A stretch of DNA of 64,000 nucleotides from Xenopus tropicalis (lineage: Eukaryota > Chordata > Amphibia > Anura > Pipidae): the NCBI RefSeq assembly GCF_000004195.4, contig NC_030679.2, forward strand, positions 17,711,212 to 17,775,211, written 5' to 3'. Below, one piece after another: positions 20,600 through 31,275 of the stretch (its first letter is position 1; the number at the start of each line of letters is the position of its first letter). The notes below the pieces were generated by a model. The model was not told the DNA's origin and did not search any database. It was given only the letters and a program-made list of their open reading frames with translations. Both the position numbers and the translations under genes were made by a program.

Positions 20600-20880
20600 T
20601 GTTGATATTTCGCCACTAGCAGCAGCTTATACATTTTACATTATTCCTTAAGGGTGATGGCACATTTTGTCACCCGTGATACAGATTTGCTACTGTGGCA
20701 ACAAAACGTTGCTCAGAAGCTTCTGAGGAAGTGGCGAGATGCCACGAAATGCGTAAAGCATCTGTGCAATGGTGATATGCACACATGATTTTAATATGAA
20801 TAATAAAGATTGAATTTTTAACTACTATACTTCCATCTCTTATGCTCCGTACACATTGAACCCACTGGTGATTTGCATGT
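20600..20880 (+). mobile_element. Possible Penelope-type terminal repeat remnant with hammerhead-like core
   Basis: At 20732-20760 the plus strand reads CTGAGGA, then AGTGGC-GAGAT-GCCAC (a 5-bp hairpin), then GAAA. This is the order of a hammerhead ribozyme core (normally CTGATGA, stem II, GAAA) with one core change. It is followed within about 60 bp by AATAATAAAGATTGAATTTT. Penelope-like elements carry such motifs in their terminal repeats. The assignment is inference from motif order. Confidence 0.4.
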
Positions 20881-21439
20881 TAGCCAGTGGGAGGGAAACA
20901 AGGGAAGTAGTGAGGATTTATCACTGGCAACAAAACGTCCTGTGTCCCTGAGCCTAAAACATATGTCACACATGAAATATAATATTGTTATAATCTACAG
21001 TAGAATATATTTTATATATACTCTAGGGAAACATAAACTCCTTGTGTCTGTATCAATACCAACAAAAGATTTAACAAGCAAGAAGTCTATAAGGTACAGT
21101 ATGGCGTATGCACATCGGGAAACCATTATATTGAGAAGGGATAAAAAGGTATTTTATGTTTTATATTACTTTTAAACTATACATGAAATAGTGATAATGA
21201 AAATGTTAAATATGAGATAGCGGAGGTAAGAATGTTGCCATAACACCTGTGTGCCGATGTTCTCAGGCATCTGACATAGGAACAGCAAATGCAATGAACT
21301 GAGGTTCACATGCAACTTAAAAGGTGGCTCCAGAAGTGGGACTTCTGATATGCTGCTGTATTTATAGGGTAGGGGTGTAGCATTGTTACTGTAGCGTATT
21401 TTTTCAAGGGGCTGTACAATTCATCATACATCATAGCCC

Positions 21440-21541
21440 TACCTATAAAGTTAACAGACCGACTCCATGATCCTGCCCCACCAAAGCAATCTCCTAATCC
21501 CCTTTATTTGGCTTTTTCAGCTGTCAAAGGTGGCAACACTA
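21440..21541. mobile_element. AGGGTTGCCACC-type MITE, right-end fragment
   Basis: Contains CATAGCCCTACC, CATGATCCTGCCCC and the end GGTGGCAACACTA, matching the GC-rich body and right tip of the copy at 14821-15053. Confidence 0.6.
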
Positions 21542-21579
21542 AATTGTAGAGTAGCATAAGGACATTACTGCTTCTAACA

Positions 21580-21862
21580 CTGGTATGGGTTCCGTTATCT
21601 GGAAAGCTAATTACGAGAAGGCCACTCCCATAAACTAAATTTTAATCAAATTATTTAAAATTTTAAAACATATTTCCTTTTTCACTGTAATAATAAAACA
21701 GTACCTTATACTTAATCCCAACTAAGATATAATTAATCCTTATTAGAGGCAAAACAATCCTTTTGGGTTTAAAGTATGGAGATCCAAATTACAGAAAGAC
21801 CACTTATCCAAAAAAAAACAACGAGGTCCCGAGTATTCTGGATAACAGGTCCCATACCTGTA
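21580..21862. mobile_element. TA-flanked CAGGTATGGG MITE, copy 3
   Basis: Left tip CTGGTATGGGTTCCG is slightly mutated. Right tip is GGTCCCATACCTGTA. The interior blocks AATAAAACAGTACCTTA and ATAATTAATCCTTATT are present. Confidence 0.85.
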
Positions 21863-21869
21863 TGTGTAC

Positions 21870-24800
21870 CGTATGTGTAAACAACATTATAAAGACTAGT
21901 GGTGGACTTTAATTGATTTCTACTGTCTGCATTTTTAACAAGACCTCCCTTTAACTAAGAGAAAATGCCTTTTCTTTAACTTTCTTGGAATTAATAATTT
22001 TTGTTTTCCTATAAAGGGCTAATATGTCCTTGCCGTCTCTCCTGATTAGAATAGTAAACTGGATCAACTTGAAATTTCTGTCATTTGCACCAATTTTTTA
22101 AACTGAGTAAATGAATTATTCTATTGATGAGATGCTAAGAGAGTGGTGAAACATTATGTTAAATCACACTGTCATATTATCAATAAGCAAATGCAAGGCG
22201 GCTGGAGTTAGCCTACAATATACGAGGGGTTAAACAGCATCCTTAGCCTCTGCTCATTAGAGATGTCACTATTTGCTTATTAAATATATGTCATTTATTA
22301 CCTTTTTGGGTGAATGAATTATTTTGTCAATTCCCGCAGTAAAAGTGATGAAGGCTATGATTAAATCATATCCATTTCTTTCCATAAGGGAGAGCAGTGT
22401 GCTCATTACAGCAGCCGTTATTAGGAATCCCAATCACATCTTTCCCTGCAGAATCCTTCAGTAATTCTTGACTTTGGAGAAAAATTTGGTGTGAAAATAA
22501 TTTCTATCTGACCTTTAAAAATGTTCCCCCCACCCCCAGCGTCATGGTGGCTGGATGTATTGCTAGATTTCAGCTCAGGATTCTGAACTCTCCTACTGAT
22601 TTTTGGTTTTCCAACTGAGAAGGAAGCTAATTGACTTTCAATTACTTTTTTGTGGCTGTTCGTTTTGATGGAAAGGTCAAGGCCACCAGCAGATAACCAA
22701 AGCAGGTATGGCGATCTGGTCTTAAATCTTGTTTAGTATTTGGAGATTCATTGAATTATGTGACACAAACGATCACTGAACAGTGACTATAATTAATAAG
22801 GATACAAGATATTCATGGCTATTGTCATAGCCTCAGATTGCTGAGGCTATGACAGGATGGCCTGATTACCCCCTTTGATTTTCTCATACACCCCTTTCCG
22901 ATTTAGGGCAAGCGTCACCTTAACAGATATTAAATACAGATAATGAAGCAGATATTAAACTCCTTATGAACAGAGCTCAACTGTGTCATTATTTATAATT
23001 GATGCTAAGTGATGTAATTTGTGTCTCATGACTCACTGAAACATGTGTATTAAAAAAATACTGTACCTTCTTTTGTAAAAGACAAGGATCTTAAAAGTCT
23101 TCTTGGAGTTCCATTACCTTTTATGTGGTCATGGAACTCCTCTGTAGCATTTAATATCCTTATATTTTACAATAGGGGGTACATTATTCATTATTTTTGT
23201 TTAATGAATGCTGGTCAGATAATGGTTGGCCTGGTTGTCATCTTGTCCCTTACATAGGCCTGGATAGGCCCTTACATGGGTCTGGAGTGGCCTAGTTGAC
23301 TGTGTGTGTCCAGCTCAAGATAAACTCTACAAATGAGTAGGGCATGCCTTCCTATGATTCCCAATCAGAACAGTACAGCTGGTGAACAGGTCACTTTCTT
23401 GTGACTGCACAATATCACAGTGGAAATATAAACATTTTCTCAGCAAAATCAAGTTGGAAAAGTCAAGTCATTAGTCTAATCTTTGGCCTTTGTAAAAAGT
23501 GGAAATCACCCTTGAGCTGTGACCTTTTTATCCACATACTAGACAGAATTAACTTGACCATGATGTATAGCTGCAATGCTTTGTTACTGGTTTCATGGTA
23601 ATAACTAAATCAGACTGCTGCATTGTTCTGAACAGGGTTAATTGTAATTGGGTTTATCTTTTATCTTTTTGTCACTTAAAGGGACCTAAAGTCTGAACAA
23701 TGCAGAGACATAAAGTCTGAAGCTTCTATTGTCTGAAGCACACTGGATGCAGTTGATTGGTCCTCAAGGATGACTGATCATCCCTCTGGGTGAACAGACA
23801 GATACTGTATAAGGGGACATGCTCGTGCATGGCAACCATGACTGGAATAGCAGGAAGTGCAAAAGAGCCCCAGTGGTGCAGCTCCTTTCACTACTTTTCA
23901 TCCGACTGATGGGAACATCAGGGTTCATAAAACTTAATCCATCAGGATCATAGGACTGCCAGTATAACCAGTCCCAATGAGAGTGGGGGAAGGCGGGTTG
24001 AGTTGTTAGAAATCAAGCAGAAAGTGAGGTTCATCTTTCAACAAAGCTAATGCAATAGGGCTTAAAGATTGCTTAAATATGCAACATTTGCATAAGACTC
24101 TGGCTATACCAATGCCAATTTACTTGCCTCTCTGGACAAAAATGCAACAGTCTGATAATCATTTTAGTGGCAAGAAATGAAGCAAATTACATGTGCCAGA
24201 TGTTAGATATGTCAGATGTTGATTCAGGCTTTAATACTGTATATAGGGGTATAGTGAAGTTTTTCCTGCTGTGTGTTTTAAGACAAATTTGTATGCCTAT
24301 TATCTCCTTCCCACAAAAGTTATAAAAGTTGAATACAAGGTAAACAACTCTTTCCTTGGGAGAGGAGGCGCAGGTTAGAGAAACTGCGACCAAACTCGGT
24401 TCATTATCTTCCAATAAAAGCATTTACAGATATTTTTATAGGACTGTTGACTTAAGTAATCACAGGATTTGGCTTGAGGTTAACATTGTCCCCAATGGAT
24501 TTTACTTCCTCTTGAAAAGAGGTTGCTCCTGTCTTTTTTCAGACTAAAATGTACTAATTCCCCAGAGCAGACAAATACCCAGAGACCTCCACTCTCCTTC
24601 TCTCCGTATGACGCACGATCCATGCAAAGGTTTTTCTGCCAGCTGTAGACTTCATCTCCTTGTTATAATGAGCTTGCTTTCCTGATCAGGGAAGGAGACT
24701 TTCCTATTTGGCTGCCAGCAAAGATGCTGATAGTGTAACCCATCGGATTATCCCTTCAGCAATTCACTGTGTGTGCATTCCTAATTAGTGCTCGACTGCT

Positions 24801-24985
24801 GTTTGATTCTCTTGCTTTATTGCCTTTTGTTGCTCTAATAAGTCTCACTCTTCCCTGCTTGTGTTTGCCATTCCCAGAAACTGATATCAGCCTTTTTAAT
24901 TGCGCAGGTCTAAGAGAACTCACTCAACATTTCCTGTTATTGAGGCCCCCACAATAGAAATTGGCAGAGCAGACATTTATCCTAA
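21870..24985. other. Repeat-poor noncoding region
   Basis: Three kilobases with almost no recognisable mobile elements. The part at 22060-22660 is rich in homeodomain-like motifs (ATTA, TAAT, ATTAAATCAT), and the part at 24550-24950 likewise lacks repeats. No exon with flanking splice signals and coding bias was found. Such islands in frog DNA often turn out to be conserved noncoding elements near developmental genes, but this is not shown by the sequence alone. Confidence 0.45.
22823..22854. repeat. Perfect 14-bp hairpin with 4-base loop
   Basis: TGTCATAGCCTCAG, loop ATTG, CTGAGGCTATGACA. It stands alone in a repeat-poor region, with no T run after it and no obvious MITE end. Confidence 0.9.
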
Positions 24986-24995
24986 GGCAGCTTAA

Positions 24996-25308
24996 GGTGG
25001 CCATACACGCACCGATATTATCGTACAAAACCTTGTTTCGTACGATAATCGGTGCGTGTATGGCATGTCGGTGAGTCGACCGATATCGCAGGAAGCTGCT
25101 GATATCGGACGACTCGCCGATCGAACCAGTTTGAAAATTTTGATCGGGCGCCATAGAAGGCGCCTGACCAAAATTCTCCCTTCAGAGCTATTGTTTCTAC
25201 CTCCTTACCTGCCGATTCAGCCCTGAATGGTGTGTGGCGGATCTTATGATGTTTCGTGCGACCGATGGTTGTACGAAACATCGTCAGATCGCCACGTGTA
25301 TGGCCACC
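24996..25308. mobile_element. Complete TTAA-flanked MITE, 313 bp
   Basis: It begins GGTGGCCATACACG after TTAA (24992-24995) and ends CGTGTATGGCCACC followed by TTTA, a near-match to the TTAA target. The left 65 bp form their own near-perfect palindrome (CACGCACCGATATTATCGTA with TACGATAATCGGTGCGTG). TTAA targeting fits Kolobok/T2 or piggyBac-type elements. It is noncoding and depends on a transposase from elsewhere. Confidence 0.85.
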
Positions 25309-25309
25309 T

Positions 25310-26335
25310 TTAGAAATAGTGTTCCTCATCAGGATTCACTTGAGCTCCTTTACCTCTTTGTGTCCAGATGCTTTTAATTTCTGGATGTTACCCTAAGTCC
25401 AGCAGCTTTCTTTCAGTCCTTGGTGGACAGATTCTGCCAGCCTGGAGGTACAGAAAAAGCAGAAAATAACTAACTTTCCAGCTGTATTAAACAGTTGCCC
25501 ATGGAATGTGTCAATCAGTTGGGGTTGGGTAGTGTTGGAAACCCCTTCTAATCAAAAGGATGATACCAAGATACCATGTTTCCTTACAGGCCCACCTTAG
25601 ACCCACTCTTCCTCTCTTCACTTGCCTTCTTTGTTATCCTACCCTCTTATCTTTATATAGTCACAGCTGTCCTTCTGGAATGGCCATGATATAGGTTTAC
25701 AAGCCCAAATGTTTGAGCGAGAAAGAGAGCTCACTGACACCTGTGCCCATTGGGTTTTTTCCTTGTACCTTGGTGGGGCAGTTTTCTTGTGGCACATTGT
25801 TAAACAGAGTTTTTTTAGACTCTGCAGTTTTGGCTTTGGTTGGAAGCCCTTTAGTTTGTTACAAGATTTACATAAAGACTTGTCAGTTAATTATAGTAAT
25901 GTAAATCCAGTTTGGTAATTTCCCCCTGGGACCAAACTCTTAATTGTATCCTTATAAACGGGGCTTAGTGGTGTCATCAGTTATAATTGGACTCACATGA
26001 CTCACTAAACTAAAACGTATATTATAAAAAATAAATTGCCCACTGTTGTAAAATATGAGGTTATTAGAAGTCACCTTAGAGTTTCATGACCTTAGGCCGA
26101 GTACTAGGGAGTACTTTATTCTCTATATATTGTCTGAAATATACATACAAAAGCAGCACTATATACTAGTAATTAGTATTTAGTATTAGTAATTAGTACT
26201 AGTAATATGTATTTAGTATTAGTAATATAGTAATTAGTATACTACTAATTAGATGTGATTGATTATATCCTGCTTTGCATGAAAACGGTTCCTGTTATCC
26301 ATATCACAGTTTATCAGATTTCCTTGTCTTCTTGA
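25310..26335. other. Noncoding stretch with a local AT-rich repeat
   Basis: At 26165-26245 a TAGTAATTAGTATT-like motif is repeated imperfectly about six times. No gene seen; the overlapping frames at 25709-25918 lack support. Confidence 0.45.
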
Positions 26336-26339
26336 TTAG

Positions 26340-26512
26340 TCTTCACTTGTAGATTGTAAGCTCTTTTGGGCAGGGCCCTCTTCACCCCTTGTATTCGTTA
26401 TTGATTGCTTTATATGTTATTCTGTATGTCCAATGTATGAAACCCACTTATTGTACAGCGCTGCGGAATATGTTGGCGCTTTATAAATAAATGTTAATAA
26501 TAATAATTGCCT
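26340..26512 (+). mobile_element. L2 LINE 3' end
   Basis: AGATTGTAAGCTCTTTTGGG, then CAGCGCTGCGGAATATG and TTGGCGCTTTATAAATAAAT with a TAATAATAAT tail. This is the canonical 3' UTR end of frog L2 elements. Only the last 170 bp remain. Confidence 0.9.
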
Positions 26513-26532
26513 TCTATTCTTTTCGCAGCTAA

Positions 26533-26726
26533 GGGTTAAGACACATGGAGCTGCTAGTAGCAGCTACTTGTCACAGCTACTAAAATAGACAATGCTGATC
26601 ATTTACTGATAATTGTCTCTACATGTGTTTTAGCAGAGGCAATTCCCAGTATTGTCTATGGCAGGGTATTTTCTGGCGTTTAGTAGCCATGACAAGTAGC
26701 TGCTACTAAGTTGTGTGTCTTCACCC
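26533..26726. mobile_element. Harbinger-type palindromic MITE (GGGTGAAGACACA ends), copy 1
   Basis: TAA flanks both ends (26530-26532, 26727-26729). The ends are GGGTTAAGACACA and TGTGTCTTCACCC. The arms carry the inverted blocks AGTAGCAGCTACTTGTCA and TGACAAGTAGCTGCTACT. A second copy is at 35875-36073. Confidence 0.88.
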
Positions 26727-26729
26727 TAA

Positions 26730-28610
26730 AATGTACATATGCTCTTCCAGGGCTCAAAATGCTGGGACTGATTTGCCTTAACATAGAATAAAGATTTGGG
26801 CTAGGTTAAAGAGTTTGGGTCATCTATACCAACTTCATTATTTTAGTGAAGGGCATGTAAGTGCATACCCATGTACTGCTTTTAGCATTCATCTTTATAT
26901 ATTTTTTTACTAGTGTATTACATTTATTTTCCACTGGATTTATTTTCTGTAGCTTCTGTGAAGGTTTAGTTACCATTATCCCACCTCACATGCCATAGTT
27001 CTCCTATTGTGTTAAAATCTCTTTTCAAGACAATGCCAGGAATTAGTGGCCCTTTACATTTTCTTTTTTTTTTTTTTTTGCTGTTTCTTAGGAGATAAAA
27101 GTATAATCTATATTAAAGCGCTGTCAGAAGGCCTTGGTTGAATTCAACTGAGCTGCCTTTTAAAGCAAACCGCATCAATCCATATGCATCCCCACTACTT
27201 TTGTGCTGTTTGACACCTTGCTATTTACATAGATATATAAAGGCCTTTCCCAACATAATGAAAAAAAGGCAAAACATTATCCCAGTGAATGGTTTATGGT
27301 AAAATCAATACCTAAGTCCACATGCACAACTTTCCTGGCCATTCACTGATAAATTGAAATATTCCCTCCCCCTTTCTTTTCCGAAGCAGAAAAAAAAGTG
27401 TCACCCAATTAAAATGTCCTATACCTCAAAATAATTTAAAGGTTTTGAATTGCCCTTGTAACTGTAAAAGCAGTCAATTTTGGCTTTTTATCCTCTACAA
27501 ATTATAGGGATTGTTACATCCTCATCATTATTTAATAGCCACAATAATGGATATCTGCTTATAGGAAGCATGTATAGATTATAGGGAAACCTGACTTCCT
27601 GGAATTAAATTATAAATAACATTTAAATACATGGCAGCGCTATGGTGATCTGATGCAATTACTGAAATAGGAATATTTAATTTGATAGGCTAGGATTATC
27701 GCCAGACCTGGGTATGGGCTGAGATAGGTGTGGTGTTGTGGAAGCTAATTTTTTGGATTGTGGCACTTTGCTATCAAATGAGCCTTAATGTTATTAAAAT
27801 GTGCACACAAAGAAAATAGTTGGAACAATGGTTGTCTGTTACTTAATCCCAGAGAAAAGTAAATGGAATTGGGTTTTAAAGTGCTAATAACACATAAAAT
27901 GCACTATCATTCTTTTTTACTAGGCACATTCAAACGCTTGCATATTCATTCTCTAAAGCCAAAGTTCCAATTTAAAAATCTGAATTTCGGCTCTTGAAGT
28001 TACCAGGAATGGCTTTTTGCCACCCCTGGTAACTTGCAAGCTGCTGCCACCAAAGATGAGTTTCTCAATTTGCGTCATAAGAACAGTGTCCCTATAATCC
28101 CAAATAAATCCAATTGGCATTAATTAGAAGGCCGCTTGTGAGCCAGGCCTAATCCCAAACATCACCGATGTCACTAATGGAGGCAAATTTCACCAACAAT
28201 GTTCCAACTAGTAAGGAGCAGCTCAGAAATGTTTCAGTCTGAACCTGACCCTAGCCTGCTACTTACCAACCTGCACACAGTAGCCTAAGGTCCTTTTTTA
28301 CTTTATTACCTGCACTCCCTTTTGATGACTCGTGGGATCATCCACCATAAGGAAAGGGTCAGCACCCAAGGGGAGGGACCATTTTTGAAGTATGACATGT
28401 TATCTGCCCAAGCCTGCACCTGGGGCTCATTTTCTTGACTGAAACCCATCCAACCTGTAGGAACATGATCATTGCTAGTTCCACCATCGAGCGGAAAGCC
28501 TTCACAGAATAGTTAAAGCAAAGGGAGGATGACAAAGGTCCCTGTGGGGGACTGAAATGTTTGCAATGTTCCTTCTCTATATTCTGTTATTTAAATCTAC
28601 TTTTTGATTC
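26730..28610. other. Repeat-poor noncoding region
   Basis: No gene found. A T run lies at 27063-27079. A short relic with GAAGTTACCAGGAATGGC and CACCCCTGGTAACTTG at about 27996-28035 forms a small inverted repeat and is related to 51340-51375. Confidence 0.45.
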
Positions 28611-28664
28611 TGTGCTGATACTACTTGTTTTATATGTATATGTGTATGTATATATATATAGTCC

Positions 28665-28798
28665 AAATTGAATCGGCACTCACCGCTCCAAAGGCATTCG
28701 CCGGGTGCTGACCAAAGGGTAAACAGCAGATTTGTAGAAAGCACTCACAGCATGGATAGAATAAAAAGTTTTCTTTATATTTATTTAGAACATCGCAT
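28665..28798 (-). mobile_element. Probable Penelope-type 3' end fragment
   Basis: On the minus strand it reads AATAAATATAAAGAAAACTT, then a GTGAGTGC block, and ends near GAGTGCCGATTCAATTTGGA next to a TA run. The layout (A/T-rich block, GAGTGCCG near the tip, TA-rich target) parallels the 3' tip of the Penelope-like element next to it. Assignment is by similarity of layout only. Confidence 0.45.
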
Positions 28799-28869
28799 CT
28801 ATATATATATATCCAAGAAGTGACGGCACTCTCAGGAATTTTCACACAGGAGTCAAGTTTCAAAAAAAT

Positions 28870-28935
28870 AGAGTGAAGATTTATTTGACCGACGTTTCAG
28901 TTCATACTGGAACTTTCATCAGGGATTCAAACACC
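28870..28935 (-). ncRNA. Hammerhead-ribozyme-like core in the Penelope-like element
   Basis: On the minus strand: CTGATGA (28923-28917), then hairpin AGTTC-loop-GAACT as stem II, then GAAAC (28898-28894), then GTCGGTC. The last AC and GU could form the tiny stem III typical of Penelope-type hammerheads, which would place self-cleavage after the C at 28887. Both conserved core blocks are intact and in the correct order and spacing. Stem I pairing between the flanks (GTTTGAATCC and AAATAAATC) looks poor, so activity of this copy is uncertain. Type I hammerheads in Penelope-like elements are established in the literature. Confidence 0.65.
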
Positions 28936-29986
28936 TCAGTGAAGCACACACTTTTGAGCCCAAAAGGGCGCCAATCTTGTTGCTAAGCAACCATACACAA
29001 ACACAGAATTATCAGTAAAGTGTTTAGAATTAGCACATGAATATATAATATAATATAGAACACAAGTGTCCCTATACATAAGTTGATATGTGACCAAAAG
29101 AATACAAGGATAGTGAACTAACCGAGTGACATTGCAAACCTCTCCCGCAGTGTTAGCTCTTACAGACCTCCGTGATGTTAATAACCATAATGGAAGCGCC
29201 CATCAATACGGACCTCTCCTGGCCGGTTCTGGTGTTTAGGTCTCATAGCAGGCCCCCCATGGTTTGTACCCTTCGGCACAACGCTGGCACGGCGATCACC
29301 GTTGCTAGGCAACCGAGTAGCGGTGAGCGGGTTCTATATGACCCGTCTGTATCGGCAATGCGCAGTGCACCGGTCTAACGGCTTTTTCCAAGAGGGGATA
29401 CGGGGGCATTCTGCAGCCAACGCTAGGGATACCTAAAAGTAGCCCAGCGTTGCTGTGTGTCGCTCCTCATGTTGGTTATGGCACCCATGACCCTGGGGTG
29501 CCCTGAAACATATACGCAAAGGCATTGCCATTTACAGCTCTCACTTACAGGGTTCCAGCATAAACAGCGCACAAGGTCAATAGCAGACTCACGTCCTCGG
29601 TGAGATACAGCTAGAATGGGGAGAAAAGGGCACCTGCTGCTAATCCCATAGGCACACCAAGATCCTGGAGAGGATATAATACATAGCCCCACGTGGGGCA
29701 TTTGAGCATATAAGCAGATACGCCTGCTATCTGCAAGAAGGAGGTAGTATATGAGCTTACCACAGGGGGGTAGCACATCATTCAGGTAGTGTTGTACATG
29801 GCCCAGCAAGGTAATGCGCAACTATGTTGCTATATAGGTCGCACATAGTAACAAAGGAATTAGATACAAGGAAACATATATGTTGCAACTATACAGATAT
29901 TGAGAGAATCAAAACAGTCAAGTAATATGCATCATATCTGAGTAGAACCTATAGACAACGAGTAAACAGAAAGATCAGTCCAGACA

Positions 29987-31270
29987 TTAGATGAAGCAAC
30001 TCAATGGTAGAATTTCATTCAGACCCCGAGGGGCCACACAGTCCAGTCTATGAATCCACCGTGCTTCCCTTCTAAGTAGAGCCAAGTCCCTGTTGCCACC
30101 CCTAGGCAGGGGGGGCTGGTGGTCAATGACCATGCAACGGAAGGTGGGTAGTGGGTGTCGTAAATTCAAAAAATGTCTGGCAACAGGTTGTTTTGAATCA
30201 CCCTCTTTTAGTGCTCTACTAATAGAGGATCGATGGTTGCCAATTCGTTCCCTCAGGGTAGTAACAGTCTTGCCTACATAATATAAGCCACAAGGGCAAG
30301 TGATAATATATATCACAAAGGTTGACATACATCCTAATCTGTGGTGGATTTTGAGTCTCTTGCCCGTGTGGGGGTGTGGGAAGTCTGGGCCTGTGAGTAA
30401 GCATCTGCACGTAACGCAGTCCGGGCATTTATAGCACCCCAGTTTCCTATTTCCAGAGAGCCAGTCCCTTTGTATGGTGGCATAGTCCTTGAAATCAGTT
30501 TTCACCAGCAAGTCCCTTAGGCTACTGCTCCATCTGTACCCCATTACTGGTTTGGATGCCTGGTAAAGAGCCAGGGACTCATCTTGGTTTACCATGGGCC
30601 AATTCCTATTGATGCTGTCGGCCAGTGCACAAGAGGTAGAGGAGAAGGTAGTGGTAAAGATTAATGGCTTATCCTGTTGTTGCTCTATAGATTTTTTGTT
30701 CAACAGGGAATCCTGGGAGTGACTAAGGGCTCTTTGAAGTTGGATTAGTAGAATGTGCTCTTTGTATCCGCGTTCAAGGAATCTCTCAAACATTTCTTGG
30801 AGTTGTATCTTAGCAGTTTCAGGTGAGCTGTTATTTCTAATGACCCGAAGGAACTGGGAGTATGGGATGCCCTTGATGGTCGCCGGAGGGTGATGGCTAG
30901 ATGCCTGAAGTATCGAGTTCCGGTCGGTTGATTTGCGAAAAAGTCTTGTGCCCAGTTTGTTGTCCTGTTTAAAAATGTTCAGGTCCAGGAAATCGATATT
31001 ATCCTGGTGATAGTTTAACGTCAATTTGATAGGGCAGTCCAAATCATTGAGTGACTGGTGGAAGGCTAATAGGGCCATTTCTCCCTTAGTCCAGATGAAA
31101 AACAGATCGTCGATGTAGCGAAAATACACCAAGATAGATCTATGCAGTAAGGGGAGTAGATGTATGGTTTCAAAGTCAGCCATAAATAAGTTTGCATAAG
31201 CATGTGCCAGGGCACTGCCCATTGTGGTCCCAGAGATTTGTAAGTAGAATTTGTTCTCAAAATATATATT
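29987..31270 (-). CDS. Penelope-type RT C-terminus plus GIY-YIG endonuclease, open, 5' truncated
   Basis: The frame is open from the truncation point; the ATG at 31222 (411 codons) is internal, since NIYFENKFYLQISGTTMGSA reads through it. RT motifs visible: GSALAHAYANLFM (motif B-like) and the catalytic YFRYIDDLFFIW. Further on LTLNYHQDNIDFLDLNIF is the conserved block after the active site. A cysteine-rich linker, CYKCPDCVTC (about residues 265-274), precedes the GIY-YIG domain beginning VIYIITCPCGLYYVGKTVTT, followed by LRERIGNHRSSI. ALNEIL-like ending RGLNEILPLS is typical. No frameshift is seen, so the copy may be fairly young. Confidence 0.92.
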   Translation of the reverse strand, partial: NIYFENKFYLQISGTTMGSALAHAYANLFMADFETIHLLPLLHRSILVYFRYIDDLFFIWTKGEMALLAFHQSLNDLDCPIKLTLNYHQDNIDFLDLNIFKQDNKLGTRLFRKSTDRNSILQASSHHPPATIKGIPYSQFLRVIRNNSSPETAKIQLQEMFERFLERGYKEHILLIQLQRALSHSQDSLLNKKSIEQQQDKPLIFTTTFSSTSCALADSINRNWPMVNQDESLALYQASKPVMGYRWSSSLRDLLVKTDFKDYATIQRDWLSGNRKLGCYKCPDCVTCRCLLTGPDFPHPHTGKRLKIHHRLGCMSTFVIYIITCPCGLYYVGKTVTTLRERIGNHRSSISRALKEGDSKQPVARHFLNLRHPLPTFRCMVIDHQPPLPRGGNRDLALLRREARWIHRLDCVAPRGLNEILPLSCFI

Positions 31271-31275
31271 TGATG

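Larger units (their letters stand above)
28813..31275 (-). mobile_element. Penelope-like retroelement, 5' truncated
   Basis: On the minus strand: 3' part of a Penelope-type reverse transcriptase, linker with cysteine motif, GIY-YIG endonuclease, then about 1.1 kb of 3' noncoding sequence that ends beside a TA run at about 28812. A hammerhead-like core lies near the 3' end. The 5' end stops inside RT, just upstream of motif B, at about 31275, so most of the RT is missing. The TA-rich flank at 28799-28812 fits the AT-rich target preference of such elements. Confidence 0.9.

Noticed and set aside
23401..23601. 66-codon open frame in the repeat-poor island
   Set aside because: Length is within chance expectation for AT-rich DNA, and no motif is present.
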